The position numbers and the translations under genes are program-made. The notes below the pieces were generated by a model. It was not told the origin of the DNA and did no database searches. It was given only the letters and a program-made list of their open reading frames with translations. A DNA stretch of 64,000 bases from Bacteroidota bacterium (GTDB lineage Bacteria > Bacteroidota > Bacteroidia > Cytophagales > Cyclobacteriaceae): NCBI GenBank assembly GCA_018266055.1, contig JAFDYT010000017.1, positions 241,467 through 305,466 of the forward strand, written 5' to 3'. Numbering within the stretch: position 1 is the stretch's first letter; each line of letters begins with the position of its first letter. Shown here in pieces: positions 8,411 to 17,598 of this stretch.

Positions 8411-8755
8411 TTATTGAATCTTCTTCACAATTGCTGCGAAAGCCTCAGGGTTATTTGCGGCTAAATCAGCCAATGCCTTGCGGTTTAATTCAATTCCTGC
8501 GGTTTTGATCTTACCCATAAACTGGGAATAAGATAAGCCATGGATTCTTGCACCGGCATTGATACGGGCAATCCAAAGTGAGCGGAAATCACGTTTTTTG
8601 GCTTTACGATCACGGTACGCGTAACCAAGACCTTTTTCTACTTTGTTTTTGGCGACTGTCCAAACATTCTTTCCACGGCCAAAATAACCTTTGGCTAATT
8701 CGAGGACTTTTTTGCGTCTTGCGCGGGATGCTACATTGTTTACTGAACGGGGCAT
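8411..8755 (-). CDS. rplT: 50S ribosomal protein L20
   Basis: 114 aa, the usual L20 length. The highly basic helical N-terminus ([20 protein letters not shown]) and the body motif [14 protein letters not shown] are diagnostic. L20 binds 23S rRNA and is needed for early 50S assembly. It is the last gene of the infC-rpmI-rplT set, 98 bp after rpmI. In other bacteria L20 represses this operon by binding the mRNA leader; here the terminator-like hairpin upstream of infC is the obvious place to look for such control, though no L20 site was identified. Confidence 0.98.
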   Translation of the reverse strand: MPRSVNNVASRARRKKVLELAKGYFGRGKNVWTVAKNKVEKGLGYAYRDRKAKKRDFRSLWIARINAGARIHGLSYSQFMGKIKTAGIELNRKALADLAANNPEAFAAIVKKIQ

Positions 8756-8853
8756 AACTTTACATTTTTGATCTGAGGCGACTTATTATTTCAAAGCTCT
8801 TAATACCAAAGACCGGGGTTGAACATAAAACCAAAATTTGCTCAGGGCAAATT

Positions 8854-9054
8854 TTATACTAAGTAAGGCAACATCAATTTGACGTTGTTCTCATCTACTT
8901 TCTTCACTGTTACCTTGTGGGCAAGTCTTCTCTTTTGCTTGGTCTCCTTCTTGGTAAGAATATGGTTCTTAAAAGCGCGTTTACGTTTGATTTTACCGCT
9001 ACCGGTAACTTTGAAACGCTTTTTAGCTCCAGACTTCGTTTTTAACTTAGGCAT
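8854..9054 (-). CDS. rpmI: 50S ribosomal protein L35
   Basis: 66 aa, starting [20 protein letters not shown], the standard L35 N-terminus, with [14 protein letters not shown] in the middle. It is a small basic large-subunit protein. It lies 32 bp after infC and 98 bp before rplT on the same strand, the near-universal order infC-rpmI-rplT. Length and sequence are normal. Confidence 0.98.
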   Translation of the reverse strand: MPKLKTKSGAKKRFKVTGSGKIKRKRAFKNHILTKKETKQKRRLAHKVTVKKVDENNVKLMLPYLV

Positions 9055-9086
9055 GATCTCAAAAAATTAAATCTATTCTATTACTT

Positions 9087-9656
9087 CTATTTCTTTCCTT
9101 TTGATGCGAGCATCAGATACATCCTTTTACCTTCCAATTGAGGCATCTGCTCTACTTTTCCAAACTCTTCTAACGACTGGGCAAACTTCAGCAGCAAAAT
9201 CTCGCCCCGCTCTTTGTACACAATTGATCTTCCGGCAAAATGAACGTAGGCTTTCACCTTTGCTCCTTCTTTCAGGAAATTTTCAGCATGTTTCAGTTTG
9301 AAGTTAAAATCATGGTCATCGGTATTAGGACCGAACCGGATTTCTTTCAATACTGACTTTTGAGCATTTGCCTTAATTTCCTTCTGTTTCTTCTTCTGTT
9401 CGTATTTAAACTTGGAGTAGTCAACGACTTTGCAAACCGGAGGCTCCGCTTTTGGTGAAATCTCAACCAAGTCCAAACCTTGTGCCTGAGCAATCTTCAA
9501 GGCTTCTGAAATAGGGTACACATCCACTTTGATGTTTTCTCCCACCACACGCACGCGTTGTGCTGTGATTCTTTCATTTACGCGGTAAGGTTCTTCTACT
9601 ACACGCTGCCGAAATCCTCTGTTATAAGGCCGGTTATTACTTGGTACTAATGCCAC
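9087..9656 (-). CDS. infC: translation initiation factor IF-3
   Basis: 189 aa. N-domain [16 protein letters not shown], linker [20 protein letters not shown], and C-domain [20 protein letters not shown] are all classical. IF-3 binds the 30S subunit, blocks premature joining and checks the start codon. The gene begins with GTG (9654-9656), in line with the habit of infC genes to use non-ATG starts, which ties their translation to IF-3 level. A terminator-like hairpin (9684-9717) lies just 28 bp upstream, between thrS and infC. Confidence 0.97.
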   Translation of the reverse strand: MALVPSNNRPYNRGFRQRVVEEPYRVNERITAQRVRVVGENIKVDVYPISEALKIAQAQGLDLVEISPKAEPPVCKVVDYSKFKYEQKKKQKEIKANAQKSVLKEIRFGPNTDDHDFNFKLKHAENFLKEGAKVKAYVHFAGRSIVYKERGEILLLKFAQSLEEFGKVEQMPQLEGKRMYLMLASKGKK

Positions 9657-9683
9657 TCGTTGGGTTTAAATTCAAACTTTTTT

Positions 9684-9717
9684 AAAAAACAGCCTGCCTG
9701 GCTAGCAGACAGGGCTG
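9684..9717 (-). terminator. terminator/attenuator between thrS and infC
   Basis: On the minus strand, CAGCCCTGTCTG and CAGGCAGGCTG form an 11-bp stem with one bulged C and one G-U pair, loop CTAGC, directly followed by six T. It ends 28 bp before the infC GTG, too close for a full separate promoter to be obvious. It may therefore be a partial or regulated terminator for infC-rpmI-rplT. Confidence 0.7.
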
Positions 9718-9749
9718 CAAATATCGGGATATTTTCGGTTTTTCAAAAT

Positions 9750-11690
9750 TTAAGCCAGGGTTGGCAACTGGAAATCTGCCTTGAATTGATCGACAAATTC
9801 CAACAAACCCATCGATCCCTTGTCTCCCTCGCCATGCTTTCGAACCGAAACCTTGTTTTCAGCCACTTCCTTTTCGCCCACAATGAGCATGAAAGGCACT
9901 TTTTTGACTTCGGCATCACGGATTTTCCGTCCAATCTTTTCGTCACGGTCGTCCAAAAAGCCACGGATATCGCTCTCTTTGAGTTTGCTTACCACCGTCT
10001 GCGCGTAATCGTTAAATTTCTCAGAGATAGGCAATACAGCAAACTGCTCAGGCGCTAGCCAGAGCGGGAAGTTGCCAGCACAATGCTCGATTAACACGGC
10101 CACAAAACGCTCCAATGAACCAAATGGCGCACGGTGGATCATCACCGGACGGTGACGCTGATTGTCAGAACCAATGTATTCCAATTCAAATCGTTGCGGC
10201 AACTGGTAATCTACCTGAATGGTACCCAATTGCCAGCTTCTGCCAAGGGCATCGCGCACCATAAAGTCGAGTTTAGGTCCGTAAAATGCGGCTTCGCCTT
10301 TCACAGCCACAGTGGTAAGGCCGCGTTCGTCTGCAGCTTCCTGAATTTCTCTTTCGGCGCGATTCCATAATTCGTCGTCGCCAATGTATTTCTGCTTGTT
10401 GTCGGGATCGCGAAGCGAGACCTGAGCCGTATAATTTTCAAATCCCAATGACTTGAACACGTGCAACACCAAGTCGATCACCTTAATGAATTCGTCTTTC
10501 ACCTGATCCGGCCGGCAGAAAATGTGAGCATCGTCCTGAGTAAATCCGCGCACACGGGTAAGTCCATGCAACTCACCGCTCTGCTCATACCGATAAACCG
10601 TTCCGAACTCGGCATAGCGTATAGGAAGATCTTTGTACGAACGAGGTTTTACTTTATAGATCTCGCAGTGATGCGGGCAGTTCATTGGTTTCAGCAGGAA
10701 CTCTTCGTTCTCGTCAGGAGTGTGAATTGGTTGGAAAGAGTCTTTACCGTATTTCTCGTAGTGCCCAGAAGTCACATACAATTGCTTGCTACCGATGTGC
10801 GGCGTAACCACCGGGTCATAGCCAGCTTTTATCTGAGCTCGGCGCATAAATTGTTCGAGGCGCTCACGTACGATGGTTCCCTTAGGCATCCACAGCGGAA
10901 GGCCCTGCCCTACCTTGTCGGAGAAAGCAAACAATTCAAGTTCTTTCCCAAGTTTGCGATGATCGCGCTTCTTTGCTTCCTCCAGTAAAAAGAGGTACTC
11001 ATCAAGCTCTTTTTGTTTTGGAAAAGTAATTCCATAAATGCGGGTGAGCATCTTGTTCTTTTCATCGCCGCGCCAGTAAGCTCCGGCTACGTTCAAGAGT
11101 TTTACCGCTTTGATCGGTCCGGTAGTAGGGATATGCGGTCCACGACAAAGATCTACGAAGTTTCCCTGCTGATAGAATGTGATCGATCCATCCTGAAGAC
11201 CATCGATCAACTCTAACTTATACTCATCTCCTTTTTTGGTGAAGTAATCTTTGGCTTCGGCTTTGGAAACATCCTTGCGTACGAAAGAGTTGTTGAGTCG
11301 AGCTAGTTCCACCATCTTCTTTTCCACGGCAGCAAGATCTTCTTCTCCAAAGGTTTTCCCGCCAAGGTCCACATCGTAATAGAACCCACTTTCGATGGGC
11401 GGGCCAATACCAAACTTCACGCCTGGATAAAGCGACTCAAGCGCCTCGGCCAACAAGTGCGCCGATGAATGCCAGAATGCATACTTGCCGCCTTTGTCAT
11501 TCCATGTAAATATCTTAATCGACGAATCTTTCGTGATGGCGCGGTTCAGATCCCAAATTTCGCCATTCACTTCAATGGCCAACGCATTGCGCGCCAGGCC
11601 TTCGCTAATGCTCTGTGCGATTTCAATTCCTTTTATTCCTTCCTGAAATTCCTTTACCGAGCCGTCCGGTAATGTAATCTTAACACTCAT
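9750..11690 (-). CDS. thrS: threonine--tRNA ligase
   Basis: 646 aa, full length. The order is a TGS domain (about 1-60, [15 protein letters not shown]), then the editing domain ([11 protein letters not shown], the HxxxH zinc/editing site), then the class II catalytic core with zinc-binding [10 protein letters not shown] and motif 2 [20 protein letters not shown]. The C-terminal anticodon-binding domain ends LPTLA. It charges tRNA-Thr. It heads the translation cluster and has an exact -7 element TATATTTG at 11710-11717. The 93-bp gap to infC holds a terminator-like hairpin. Nothing is missing. Confidence 0.98.
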   Translation of the reverse strand: MSVKITLPDGSVKEFQEGIKGIEIAQSISEGLARNALAIEVNGEIWDLNRAITKDSSIKIFTWNDKGGKYAFWHSSAHLLAEALESLYPGVKFGIGPPIESGFYYDVDLGGKTFGEEDLAAVEKKMVELARLNNSFVRKDVSKAEAKDYFTKKGDEYKLELIDGLQDGSITFYQQGNFVDLCRGPHIPTTGPIKAVKLLNVAGAYWRGDEKNKMLTRIYGITFPKQKELDEYLFLLEEAKKRDHRKLGKELELFAFSDKVGQGLPLWMPKGTIVRERLEQFMRRAQIKAGYDPVVTPHIGSKQLYVTSGHYEKYGKDSFQPIHTPDENEEFLLKPMNCPHHCEIYKVKPRSYKDLPIRYAEFGTVYRYEQSGELHGLTRVRGFTQDDAHIFCRPDQVKDEFIKVIDLVLHVFKSLGFENYTAQVSLRDPDNKQKYIGDDELWNRAEREIQEAADERGLTTVAVKGEAAFYGPKLDFMVRDALGRSWQLGTIQVDYQLPQRFELEYIGSDNQRHRPVMIHRAPFGSLERFVAVLIEHCAGNFPLWLAPEQFAVLPISEKFNDYAQTVVSKLKESDIRGFLDDRDEKIGRKIRDAEVKKVPFMLIVGEKEVAENKVSVRKHGEGDKGSMGLLEFVDQFKADFQLPTLA

Positions 11691-11709
11691 GCTTTCGTTT
11701 TTGAAGCTG

Positions 11710-11717
11710 CAAATATA
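11710..11717 (-). promoter_or_regulatory. TAnnTTTG -7 element for thrS
   Basis: Minus-strand TATATTTG, an exact consensus match, 19 bp upstream of the thrS ATG. No clear -33 partner. Confidence 0.5.
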
Positions 11718-11770
11718 GGGTTAATCGGATATGGTTAATAACTGATTTATCAGTGTCTGCGCTTTGATTT

Positions 11771-13876
11771 TTAACTCACTTTGCTTCCGGGCGACACCAC
11801 TGCCGAAGGCTGCAGCAATCGTAGTGATCCATCCTTGTCAGAAGCCATCAGAATCATTCCCTGGGATTCCACCCCCATGATTTTGCGTGGTGCGAGATTA
11901 ACCAAAATGGTGACTTGCTTACCTACAATTTCCTCTGGCTGAAAATACTCGGCTATTCCACTCATCACCGTGCGCACGTCGATACCTGTATCTACCTGAA
12001 GCTTCAGGAGTTTTTTAGATTTCTCCACGCGCTCTGCTTTCAGGATTTTACCGATGCGAATATCCATCTTTGAAAAATCGTCGAAGGTGACTTCCGGTTT
12101 AGCAAGGTCAACTGGCTGTGATGCCAGTTCAATGGACGCTTTTTTTGCATTCAGTTTTTTAATCTGTCCGGCGATCGTCTCATCTTCAATTTTTTCGAAG
12201 AGAAGTTTCGGCTCACTGAGCGCATGCCCCTCCTTCAGCAAAGTGTGGCTACCGCATTCCTGCCAGGTAAAGTTCTTTGAATTCAGCATCAACTTCAGCC
12301 GTGCTGAGGTGAAAGGTAAAAAGGGCTCCACAAGAACAGCTAAGTTTGCCGATATCTGCAAAGCCAGATTTAGTATTGTACCAACCCTGGGCAAATCAGT
12401 CTTGGCCAATTTCCACGGCTCTGTTTCGGCGAGGTATTTGTTTCCCAGACGCGCGAGGTCCATTACCAAAGCTGTCGCTTCGCGAAAGCGGTAGTTTTCT
12501 AATGAGGCAGCAATCCGGGCCGGAAACTCTTTTAAATCGGTAATTACTTTTTCATCCGTTGGTGTCAATGCGCCACTGGCCGGAATCTTGTTATCAAAAT
12601 ACTTTTGCGTAAGTACTAAAGCACGATTTACAAAGTTGCCAAAGATGGCCACCAGTTCGTTGTTGTTCTTCGCCTGAAAATCCTTCCAGGTAAATTCACT
12701 GTCTTTTGTTTCTGGTAAATTGGTCAGTAATGCGTAACGAAGCACATCCGGTTTGTCAGGGAAGTCTTCAAGGTACTCGTGCATTTCAATCGACCAACCT
12801 CGGCTTGTACTCATCTTATCTCCTTCCAGGTTCATGAATTCATTGGCTGGAACATTATCGGGCAAAATGTATTCGCCCGAGGTGTGGAGCATAATCGGAA
12901 AAATGATGCAATGAAATACGATATTATCCTTACCAATGAAGTGAACGAGCTTTGTTTCTTCATCACTCCAGTATTTTTTCCAATCACCTTCAGCCACTTT
13001 TCCAAAATCGCGTTGAGGAGTTGCAAACTCTTTCTTTCCCTCTGCCAATTCTTTAAACAAGGCCCGGGTAGCTGAGATGTAACCAATCGGCGCATCAAAC
13101 CAAACGTAAAGAACTTTTCCCTCCGCGTCAGGCAACGGCACTTTTATTCCCCAATCAAGGTCGCGGGTCATCGCGCGCGACTGTAGGCCAGCGTCAATCC
13201 ACGACTTGCATTGGCCGTACACATTGGTCTTCCAATCGTCTTTATGCGAATTCAAAATCCATTCCTTCAGCCAGTTTTCATATTGCTGAAGTGGAAGATA
13301 CCAATGTTTGGTCGGGCGAAGTACGGGAGGTTTTCCCGACAAGGTAGAATGCGGATCGATTAGTTCACGAGGACTTAAGGTAGAACCGCACTTTTCACAC
13401 TGATCGCCATACGCATTAGTATGACCACATCGGGGGCAAGTACCAACGATATAGCGATCGGCCAAAAATACTTTTGCTTCTGTATCAAAATATTGCTCAG
13501 AGACTTCTTCATTCAGCAACCCTTTGTTGTAGAGAGTCAAAAAAAATTCTTGCGAAGTCTGATGATGAATTGATTCGCTAGTGCGATGATAAATATCGAA
13601 CGACATTCCGAGCTTCTCAAAGCAGTCGCGGATTTGTGCATGGTACTTGTCGATGATGGCACGCGAGGTGGTGTTTTCTTTTAGGGCCTGATTGGGGATA
13701 GCTGTACCATGCTCATCACTACCGCTAACAAACACTACGTCTTTGCCATTAAGCCTAAGGTAACGTACGTAAACATCAGCCGGAATATAGGCACCTGCCA
13801 AATGGCCAATGTGTTTTGGGCCATTCGCGTATGGCAACGCGGCAGAAATAGTATATCGTTTATAATTTTTACTCAT
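11771..13876 (-). CDS. metG: methionine--tRNA ligase with C-terminal tRNA-binding domain
   Basis: 701 aa. The class I signature is PYANGPKHIGHLAG near residue 16. The zinc knuckle CPRCGHTNAYGDQCEKCG lies at about 146-163, and the KMSKS loop reads GDKMSTSRGW. An anticodon-binding helical domain is followed by an EMAP/Trbp111-like OB-fold (DDFSKMDIRIGKILKAERVE to the end), which dimerises and grips tRNA. This is the long, zinc-containing MetG form. It charges both initiator and elongator tRNA-Met. It is 80 bp upstream of thrS on the same strand but each has its own -7 element, so they may be separate units. Confidence 0.98.
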   Translation of the reverse strand: MSKNYKRYTISAALPYANGPKHIGHLAGAYIPADVYVRYLRLNGKDVVFVSGSDEHGTAIPNQALKENTTSRAIIDKYHAQIRDCFEKLGMSFDIYHRTSESIHHQTSQEFFLTLYNKGLLNEEVSEQYFDTEAKVFLADRYIVGTCPRCGHTNAYGDQCEKCGSTLSPRELIDPHSTLSGKPPVLRPTKHWYLPLQQYENWLKEWILNSHKDDWKTNVYGQCKSWIDAGLQSRAMTRDLDWGIKVPLPDAEGKVLYVWFDAPIGYISATRALFKELAEGKKEFATPQRDFGKVAEGDWKKYWSDEETKLVHFIGKDNIVFHCIIFPIMLHTSGEYILPDNVPANEFMNLEGDKMSTSRGWSIEMHEYLEDFPDKPDVLRYALLTNLPETKDSEFTWKDFQAKNNNELVAIFGNFVNRALVLTQKYFDNKIPASGALTPTDEKVITDLKEFPARIAASLENYRFREATALVMDLARLGNKYLAETEPWKLAKTDLPRVGTILNLALQISANLAVLVEPFLPFTSARLKLMLNSKNFTWQECGSHTLLKEGHALSEPKLLFEKIEDETIAGQIKKLNAKKASIELASQPVDLAKPEVTFDDFSKMDIRIGKILKAERVEKSKKLLKLQVDTGIDVRTVMSGIAEYFQPEEIVGKQVTILVNLAPRKIMGVESQGMILMASDKDGSLRLLQPSAVVSPGSKVS

Positions 13877-13894
13877 GATTCAGAAAAATGACTG

Positions 13895-13926
13895 CAAAGA
13901 TGGTGAATGAATTGAGGAAGAGCAAA
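13895..13926 (-). promoter_or_regulatory. putative promoter of metG
   Basis: On the minus strand a TTTG (13926-13923) is separated by 20 bp from CATCTTTG (13902-13895), one mismatch from TAnnTTTG. This is the spacing expected of a Bacteroidota -33/-7 pair. It lies 18 bp before the ATG at 13876. Confidence 0.45.
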
Positions 13927-13956
13927 GAGGTGCTTGCGGTGTTAGCCGAAGTCAGG

Positions 13957-16176
13957 CTACTTATCGGTAGGTCGTAAGGTTTGGCCCTGACTGGTTTCTG
14001 ATTGCTTCTCCATTAACGCGATAAGGTTCTGCTCGCCCTGGCTTCTTAAGCTGATGATATCACGAAGGTCCTGCGCAAAGCTAACTTCAAACAGAGAGCC
14101 TTTAGAGTCAGAGTGGATGAGATTAATCTCACCTCCAATTTTCTCAGAAGCCAATTTTGCCAGGTACAAGCCAATACCCCCTATTTCGGATCGCTCAGAA
14201 GCCCGCATGAACATTTGGAATACATCCTTCCCATCGCGATAGGCCATTCCAATCCCGTTATCTTCCACTGTAGCCTTGAGGCGATTTTCGTGTTTAAACA
14301 CCCGAACCTTTACGTATGGATCCAGTCGCTCGGAAGTATTGTAGAATTTAATTGCGTTGTCAACCAAGTTTTCTAAAATGATTCGTACGAGTGCGGCATC
14401 AGAAATGATAGATGAATCCGGGGCAACCTCACAGGAAATAGAGAACCGTGGAGGCAGCCCTTTCTTTTGCTCAAAGGCAAATACGTCGTTAAGAATTTCT
14501 TGAAAATTAACAGCTACAGGAACGAGAACAGAACCGTTGATTTGGTTAACAATCATCAGTCGGGTCAGGATCGTATTCATCCTGTCGGCGGTCACATCAA
14601 GTTTTTTAAGGTAGTCTACCGCCAGCGGATCACGTATGTCCATCAGCGCTACATTACACATTCCTTTCAGTGTAGCCAATGGTCCACGTATGTCGTGCGA
14701 CGTTTTGTAAATGAAATTGTCCAATTCATCATTCACCTGACGCAAGGCTTTGTTAGTTAAAATGAGCTCTTGAGTTCGGGCGGCCACTTTCCCTTCCAAT
14801 TCTTTATTGTGAGAAGCCAGTATCAGGTTTTGGTTTTCAATTCTATTTTTAGCTTCAGAAAGTTGACGATTCACTTTTTGTTGTCGCCGTGTAAAATAAA
14901 ACAGAATAATCGCAAGACTTACTACCAAACATGTAATCGTGATGATAAAAAAGTATTGTCTTTGTAGGCGGTCATAAACTTCTTTTTGCAGAGTCATAAC
15001 CTGATCCTTCTCTGCAATGGTTTTCAGATTCTCACGCTGATCGTAGTTGGTCTGAACTTTAGTGAGGTTTTTAATTAACTTATCGCTGTATATGCTGTCT
15101 TTAAATTGAATGTATTTGTGTTGATAATAATAAGATTTCTGAAACTCCTGTTTATGCCCGTAAAAAGTGGCGAACTGATTGTATATCGATAATTTTATCT
15201 CAGCTAAATTGATAGCCTCAGCGAGACTCTCTGCCTCTTTTAAATAGGTTATTCCAAGTTCTTCGTGATTTAATTCAATTTCAATTTTACCTAGCTCAAA
15301 AAGATTCTCTGCCATGTATCTCTTGTCATTCTGCCTTTTCGATATATCCAACGACTTTAAGAAATTTTCTTTCGCCATCGCCAATTGGTGATTACCCTTG
15401 TAGGCATAGCCAAGACCCTCAAGTCCTTCTTTTACTATATTATCGTTGCAATTGTCCTTACAGATTTTAAAACCCTCTTTATAATACTTGATAGCATCAT
15501 CGAAGGCTCCTAATTGCCCAAAAGACAAGCCAAGGTTGATGTAAACACCCTCGAAACCATTAAAGTCATCCAGCTCTTTACTTATTTCAATTGATTTAAG
15601 GTAGTTCTCAATCGCCTTGTCGTAGTCTTTCAAATTATAAAAAACTAGTCCAATATTATTGAGGGCCGTTCGGATAGATTTCTTGTCTCCCTCCTCTTCG
15701 CGTATCACCAAAGACTGAAAATGAAATTCTAACGCTTTATCATAATTTCCCAAGTAAGTGTTTGCAATACCAGCGTTGTTCAAAATAAACTTTATTTGAC
15801 CTTTCAAAATTGGATACTTCTCACTATTTCTTCTGGCAATCCCTAAAATTCTTGTAAGTACCCGAACAGCTTCATCGTTCCGCCCCAGATCCATCAATGA
15901 ATAGGCTATCATGCGTCCACCCTGAACGATCCTCACACTATCTCCAAGTGTTAGTGCAAGATTATCAAAATCAGTCGCATAGGTAAGCGCCTCATTGTAA
16001 TTTATAGAATTGGTTTCTTTAAATAAACTATTCAAAACATCAAACCTATCATCACCTTTTGCCAGAGCCAGTTTTTGCTTCAAAGAATCAATTCTCTTAA
16101 AAGGTTGCGCGGTCAGCGACCCACTTAAAACGCAGAGTGAAAATGCAGTAAGTTTAAAGATGTGGTACAAGCGCAA
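13957..16176 (-). CDS. TPR sensor histidine kinase
   Basis: 739 aa. A signal peptide (to about residue 23) and roughly six TPR-like repeats (about 90-350, e.g. ALNNIGLVFYNLKDYDKAIE) form a periplasmic sensor. One membrane helix (about 408-428) and a coiled coil follow, then a complete kinase core: H494 in TSHDIRGPL, N-box LVDNAIKF (603-611), DNGIGM (639-644) and GGIGLYLA (666-673). It should autophosphorylate and pass phosphate to an unlinked response regulator; none is adjacent. The start is TTG (or a second TTG two codons on); no ATG is available before the signal peptide. An exact -7 element, TATTTTTG, lies only 5 bp upstream. Two tiny exported proteins are divergent. Confidence 0.92.
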   Translation of the reverse strand: MRLYHIFKLTAFSLCVLSGSLTAQPFKRIDSLKQKLALAKGDDRFDVLNSLFKETNSINYNEALTYATDFDNLALTLGDSVRIVQGGRMIAYSLMDLGRNDEAVRVLTRILGIARRNSEKYPILKGQIKFILNNAGIANTYLGNYDKALEFHFQSLVIREEEGDKKSIRTALNNIGLVFYNLKDYDKAIENYLKSIEISKELDDFNGFEGVYINLGLSFGQLGAFDDAIKYYKEGFKICKDNCNDNIVKEGLEGLGYAYKGNHQLAMAKENFLKSLDISKRQNDKRYMAENLFELGKIEIELNHEELGITYLKEAESLAEAINLAEIKLSIYNQFATFYGHKQEFQKSYYYQHKYIQFKDSIYSDKLIKNLTKVQTNYDQRENLKTIAEKDQVMTLQKEVYDRLQRQYFFIITITCLVVSLAIILFYFTRRQQKVNRQLSEAKNRIENQNLILASHNKELEGKVAARTQELILTNKALRQVNDELDNFIYKTSHDIRGPLATLKGMCNVALMDIRDPLAVDYLKKLDVTADRMNTILTRLMIVNQINGSVLVPVAVNFQEILNDVFAFEQKKGLPPRFSISCEVAPDSSIISDAALVRIILENLVDNAIKFYNTSERLDPYVKVRVFKHENRLKATVEDNGIGMAYRDGKDVFQMFMRASERSEIGGIGLYLAKLASEKIGGEINLIHSDSKGSLFEVSFAQDLRDIISLRSQGEQNLIALMEKQSETSQGQTLRPTDK

Positions 16177-16180
16177 GGTT

Positions 16181-16188
16181 CAAAAATA
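16181..16188 (-). promoter_or_regulatory. TAnnTTTG -7 element abutting the kinase start
   Basis: Minus-strand TATTTTTG, exact, ends 5 bp before the TTG at 16176. If used, transcription would begin at about the start codon, giving a leaderless message or pushing the true start to TTG 16170. Confidence 0.35.
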
Positions 16189-16281
16189 AGTTGTAAAATA
16201 ATCGTGGAGGTATACGTTAGACATTTGTATCGCCAACCAGGCACAAAGTAAAATTTAAAAACCAACCAACCAAAAAAACCG

Positions 16282-16401
16282 ATGAAAAAGTTACTTTACA
16301 TCCTTGCCTTTGCACTTGTTGCATCAACGTCTCTGTTCTCATGCACTGAAGAAGTTGTTAAGCCTAAAGACTCCTCAACAGGAGTTGGCATTAAAGAATA
16401 A
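16282..16401 (+). CDS. tiny lipoprotein (39 aa)
   Basis: An ATG at 16282 opens 39 codons: Lys-Lys, a hydrophobic stretch (LLYILAFALVASTSLFSC) ending in a lipobox-like LFSC, then a short charged tail EEVVKPKDSSTGVGIKE. A mature lipopeptide of about 19 residues would result. It lies 105 bp from the divergent kinase gene and 77 bp before a second tiny exported protein. Its n-, h- and c-region order is too orderly for chance. Function is unknown; a signalling or envelope-stress peptide for the neighbouring kinase is speculation. Confidence 0.6.
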   Translation: MKKLLYILAFALVASTSLFSCTEEVVKPKDSSTGVGIKE

Positions 16402-16478
16402 TTGCTTCAAATCAACAGTGCTTTAATTTAGAGCACTAATGACAATCAAACATCAAAATTTTAATTTCCAAATAATAT

Positions 16479-16634
16479 ATGAAAACAAAAATATTACTCA
16501 TCGCTATTGCTGCTATCAGCCTTCTGTCATTTACATTGATCTCAGGCAATTCTTCACACAAAGAGGCCTCCGCAAAGCAAGAAGTTAAAGAGTCTCAGAG
16601 CGGATTTGCTTTGCAAGACAGCAACCAGTTTTAA
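16479..16634 (+). CDS. tiny exported protein (51 aa)
   Basis: ATG at 16479. A signal peptide MKTKILLIAIAAISLLSFTL is followed by ISGNSSHKEASAKQEVKESQ and a short tail SGFALQDSNQF. No lipobox is present, so signal peptidase I cleavage or a retained anchor is expected. It is 77 bp downstream of the 39-aa lipoprotein on the same strand and probably shares its transcript. The mature peptide would be about 28 polar residues. It is not recognised as any family; the signal-peptide pattern is the main support. Confidence 0.6.
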   Translation: MKTKILLIAIAAISLLSFTLISGNSSHKEASAKQEVKESQSGFALQDSNQF

Positions 16635-17598
16635 ATAGTAGAAGATTCAATTCTTGGACGCACGTGTGCGTTTGAATTGATCTATGTTAATTCATTTATT
16701 CGGGTGTGTAAACATCACGCGGAATAAATTACACTTTCAATACAAACTATTGAATGATTGACTGATCATTTAAGTCAGTTATGCACTCGTTGGATTGATC
16801 AATCTTAGAATGCTGAAACCGGGTTTTCAGCGCTATATAGGGCTTTCCCGAGCTTAAACATTGATTAAAGGAAAGAAAAGAAGTTGATCGCTTTTTAGAA
16901 ACAGGAAGCATTCATCTGCCAAACTTTAATCACCAAAAAAACACCTACCCCGATGGGTCGGAAAGATTTAGAATTCGTGAGCGGAATATGGCCATTTACT
17001 GAATGGCAGAATAGACCTTAAAGGTCAGGCAGTATGATATCAATGGAGAGCCAGCGTCACTTTGACAGCACTAACTCCATCGATCATAAAAAATTGATTT
17101 GAACATTAGATAATGAGAGAGGGAATTGAAAGAACCCTATAGGCCTCAACTGAGTTCGTATAAACTCTTTGGCGGTTACTGTAGACCACGCTCAGTCTCT
17201 GAATCCTCCATTATTCATATTATTAAGTTTCAAGAAATTAAAAAAAGTCAACCGAGGATATATTTAAGAAGATTGAGTGTAAACCATATTGACCGAATAC
17301 GAGTAGTTTTAGCTTTCGCCTTAAAGCCTGAATAGGTTTTAGGCAAGTCTCTCAAAAAAATTGGCCGCTAAGTTCATCTTAGTCGGCCTAAATGGCTTGT
17401 GCTAAAATTGACTAAAATGAAGAAAACGAATTCAAAATTTTCATTTCGGAATGAAATATTACATGTCTTTTTGTTGATTTTTCAGCTTAATAACCAATTT
17501 CTATACACCCCCTTTGCCTTCATTTAGAGGGCAAAATATGAGTTTGTCCAAGGGGCATAAAATGAAGTTACTCTGATTTCTTTAAGGCGAAAGTCCAC
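16635..17598. other. long gene-poor stretch
   Basis: No convincing protein gene is seen; a 69-codon frame (17126-17335) and a 36-codon frame (17417-17527) lack support. The stretch contains a hairpin GCTGAAA/TTTCAGC (16812-16831), a GC-poor, A/T-rich remainder, and a strong minus-strand terminator at 17354-17388. A structured or regulatory RNA, or a decayed gene, could lie here, but no known RNA family was recognised. Confidence 0.5.
17354..17388 (-). terminator. minus-strand terminator downstream of bioB
   Basis: GGCCGCTAAG (17363-17372) pairs with CTTAG and CGGCC (17378-17388, one bulged T) around a 5-nt loop. The minus strand continues into seven T. It lies 210 bp beyond the bioB stop and may end the sppA-bioB transcript, leaving a long 3' untranslated region. 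Confidence 0.65.

Noticed and set aside
9660-10058. 132-aa plus-strand frame overlapping thrS and its 3' flank
   Set aside because: Antisense to thrS; the overlap with a conserved gene explains the open frame.
16812-16831. Candidate RNA gene around the GCTGAAA/TTTCAGC hairpin
   Set aside because: The stem is short (7 bp) and no tmRNA, 6S, RNase P or SRP signature was seen nearby.
17126-17335. 69-aa frame in the gene-poor stretch
   Set aside because: Lys/Arg/Ser-rich with no start context, signal or known pattern; the AT-rich DNA readily gives such frames.
17417-17527. 36-codon hydrophobic frame starting MKKTN
   Set aside because: It is short, lies on the strand opposite to the bioB 3' region and its hydrophobic pattern is weak; not enough evidence.
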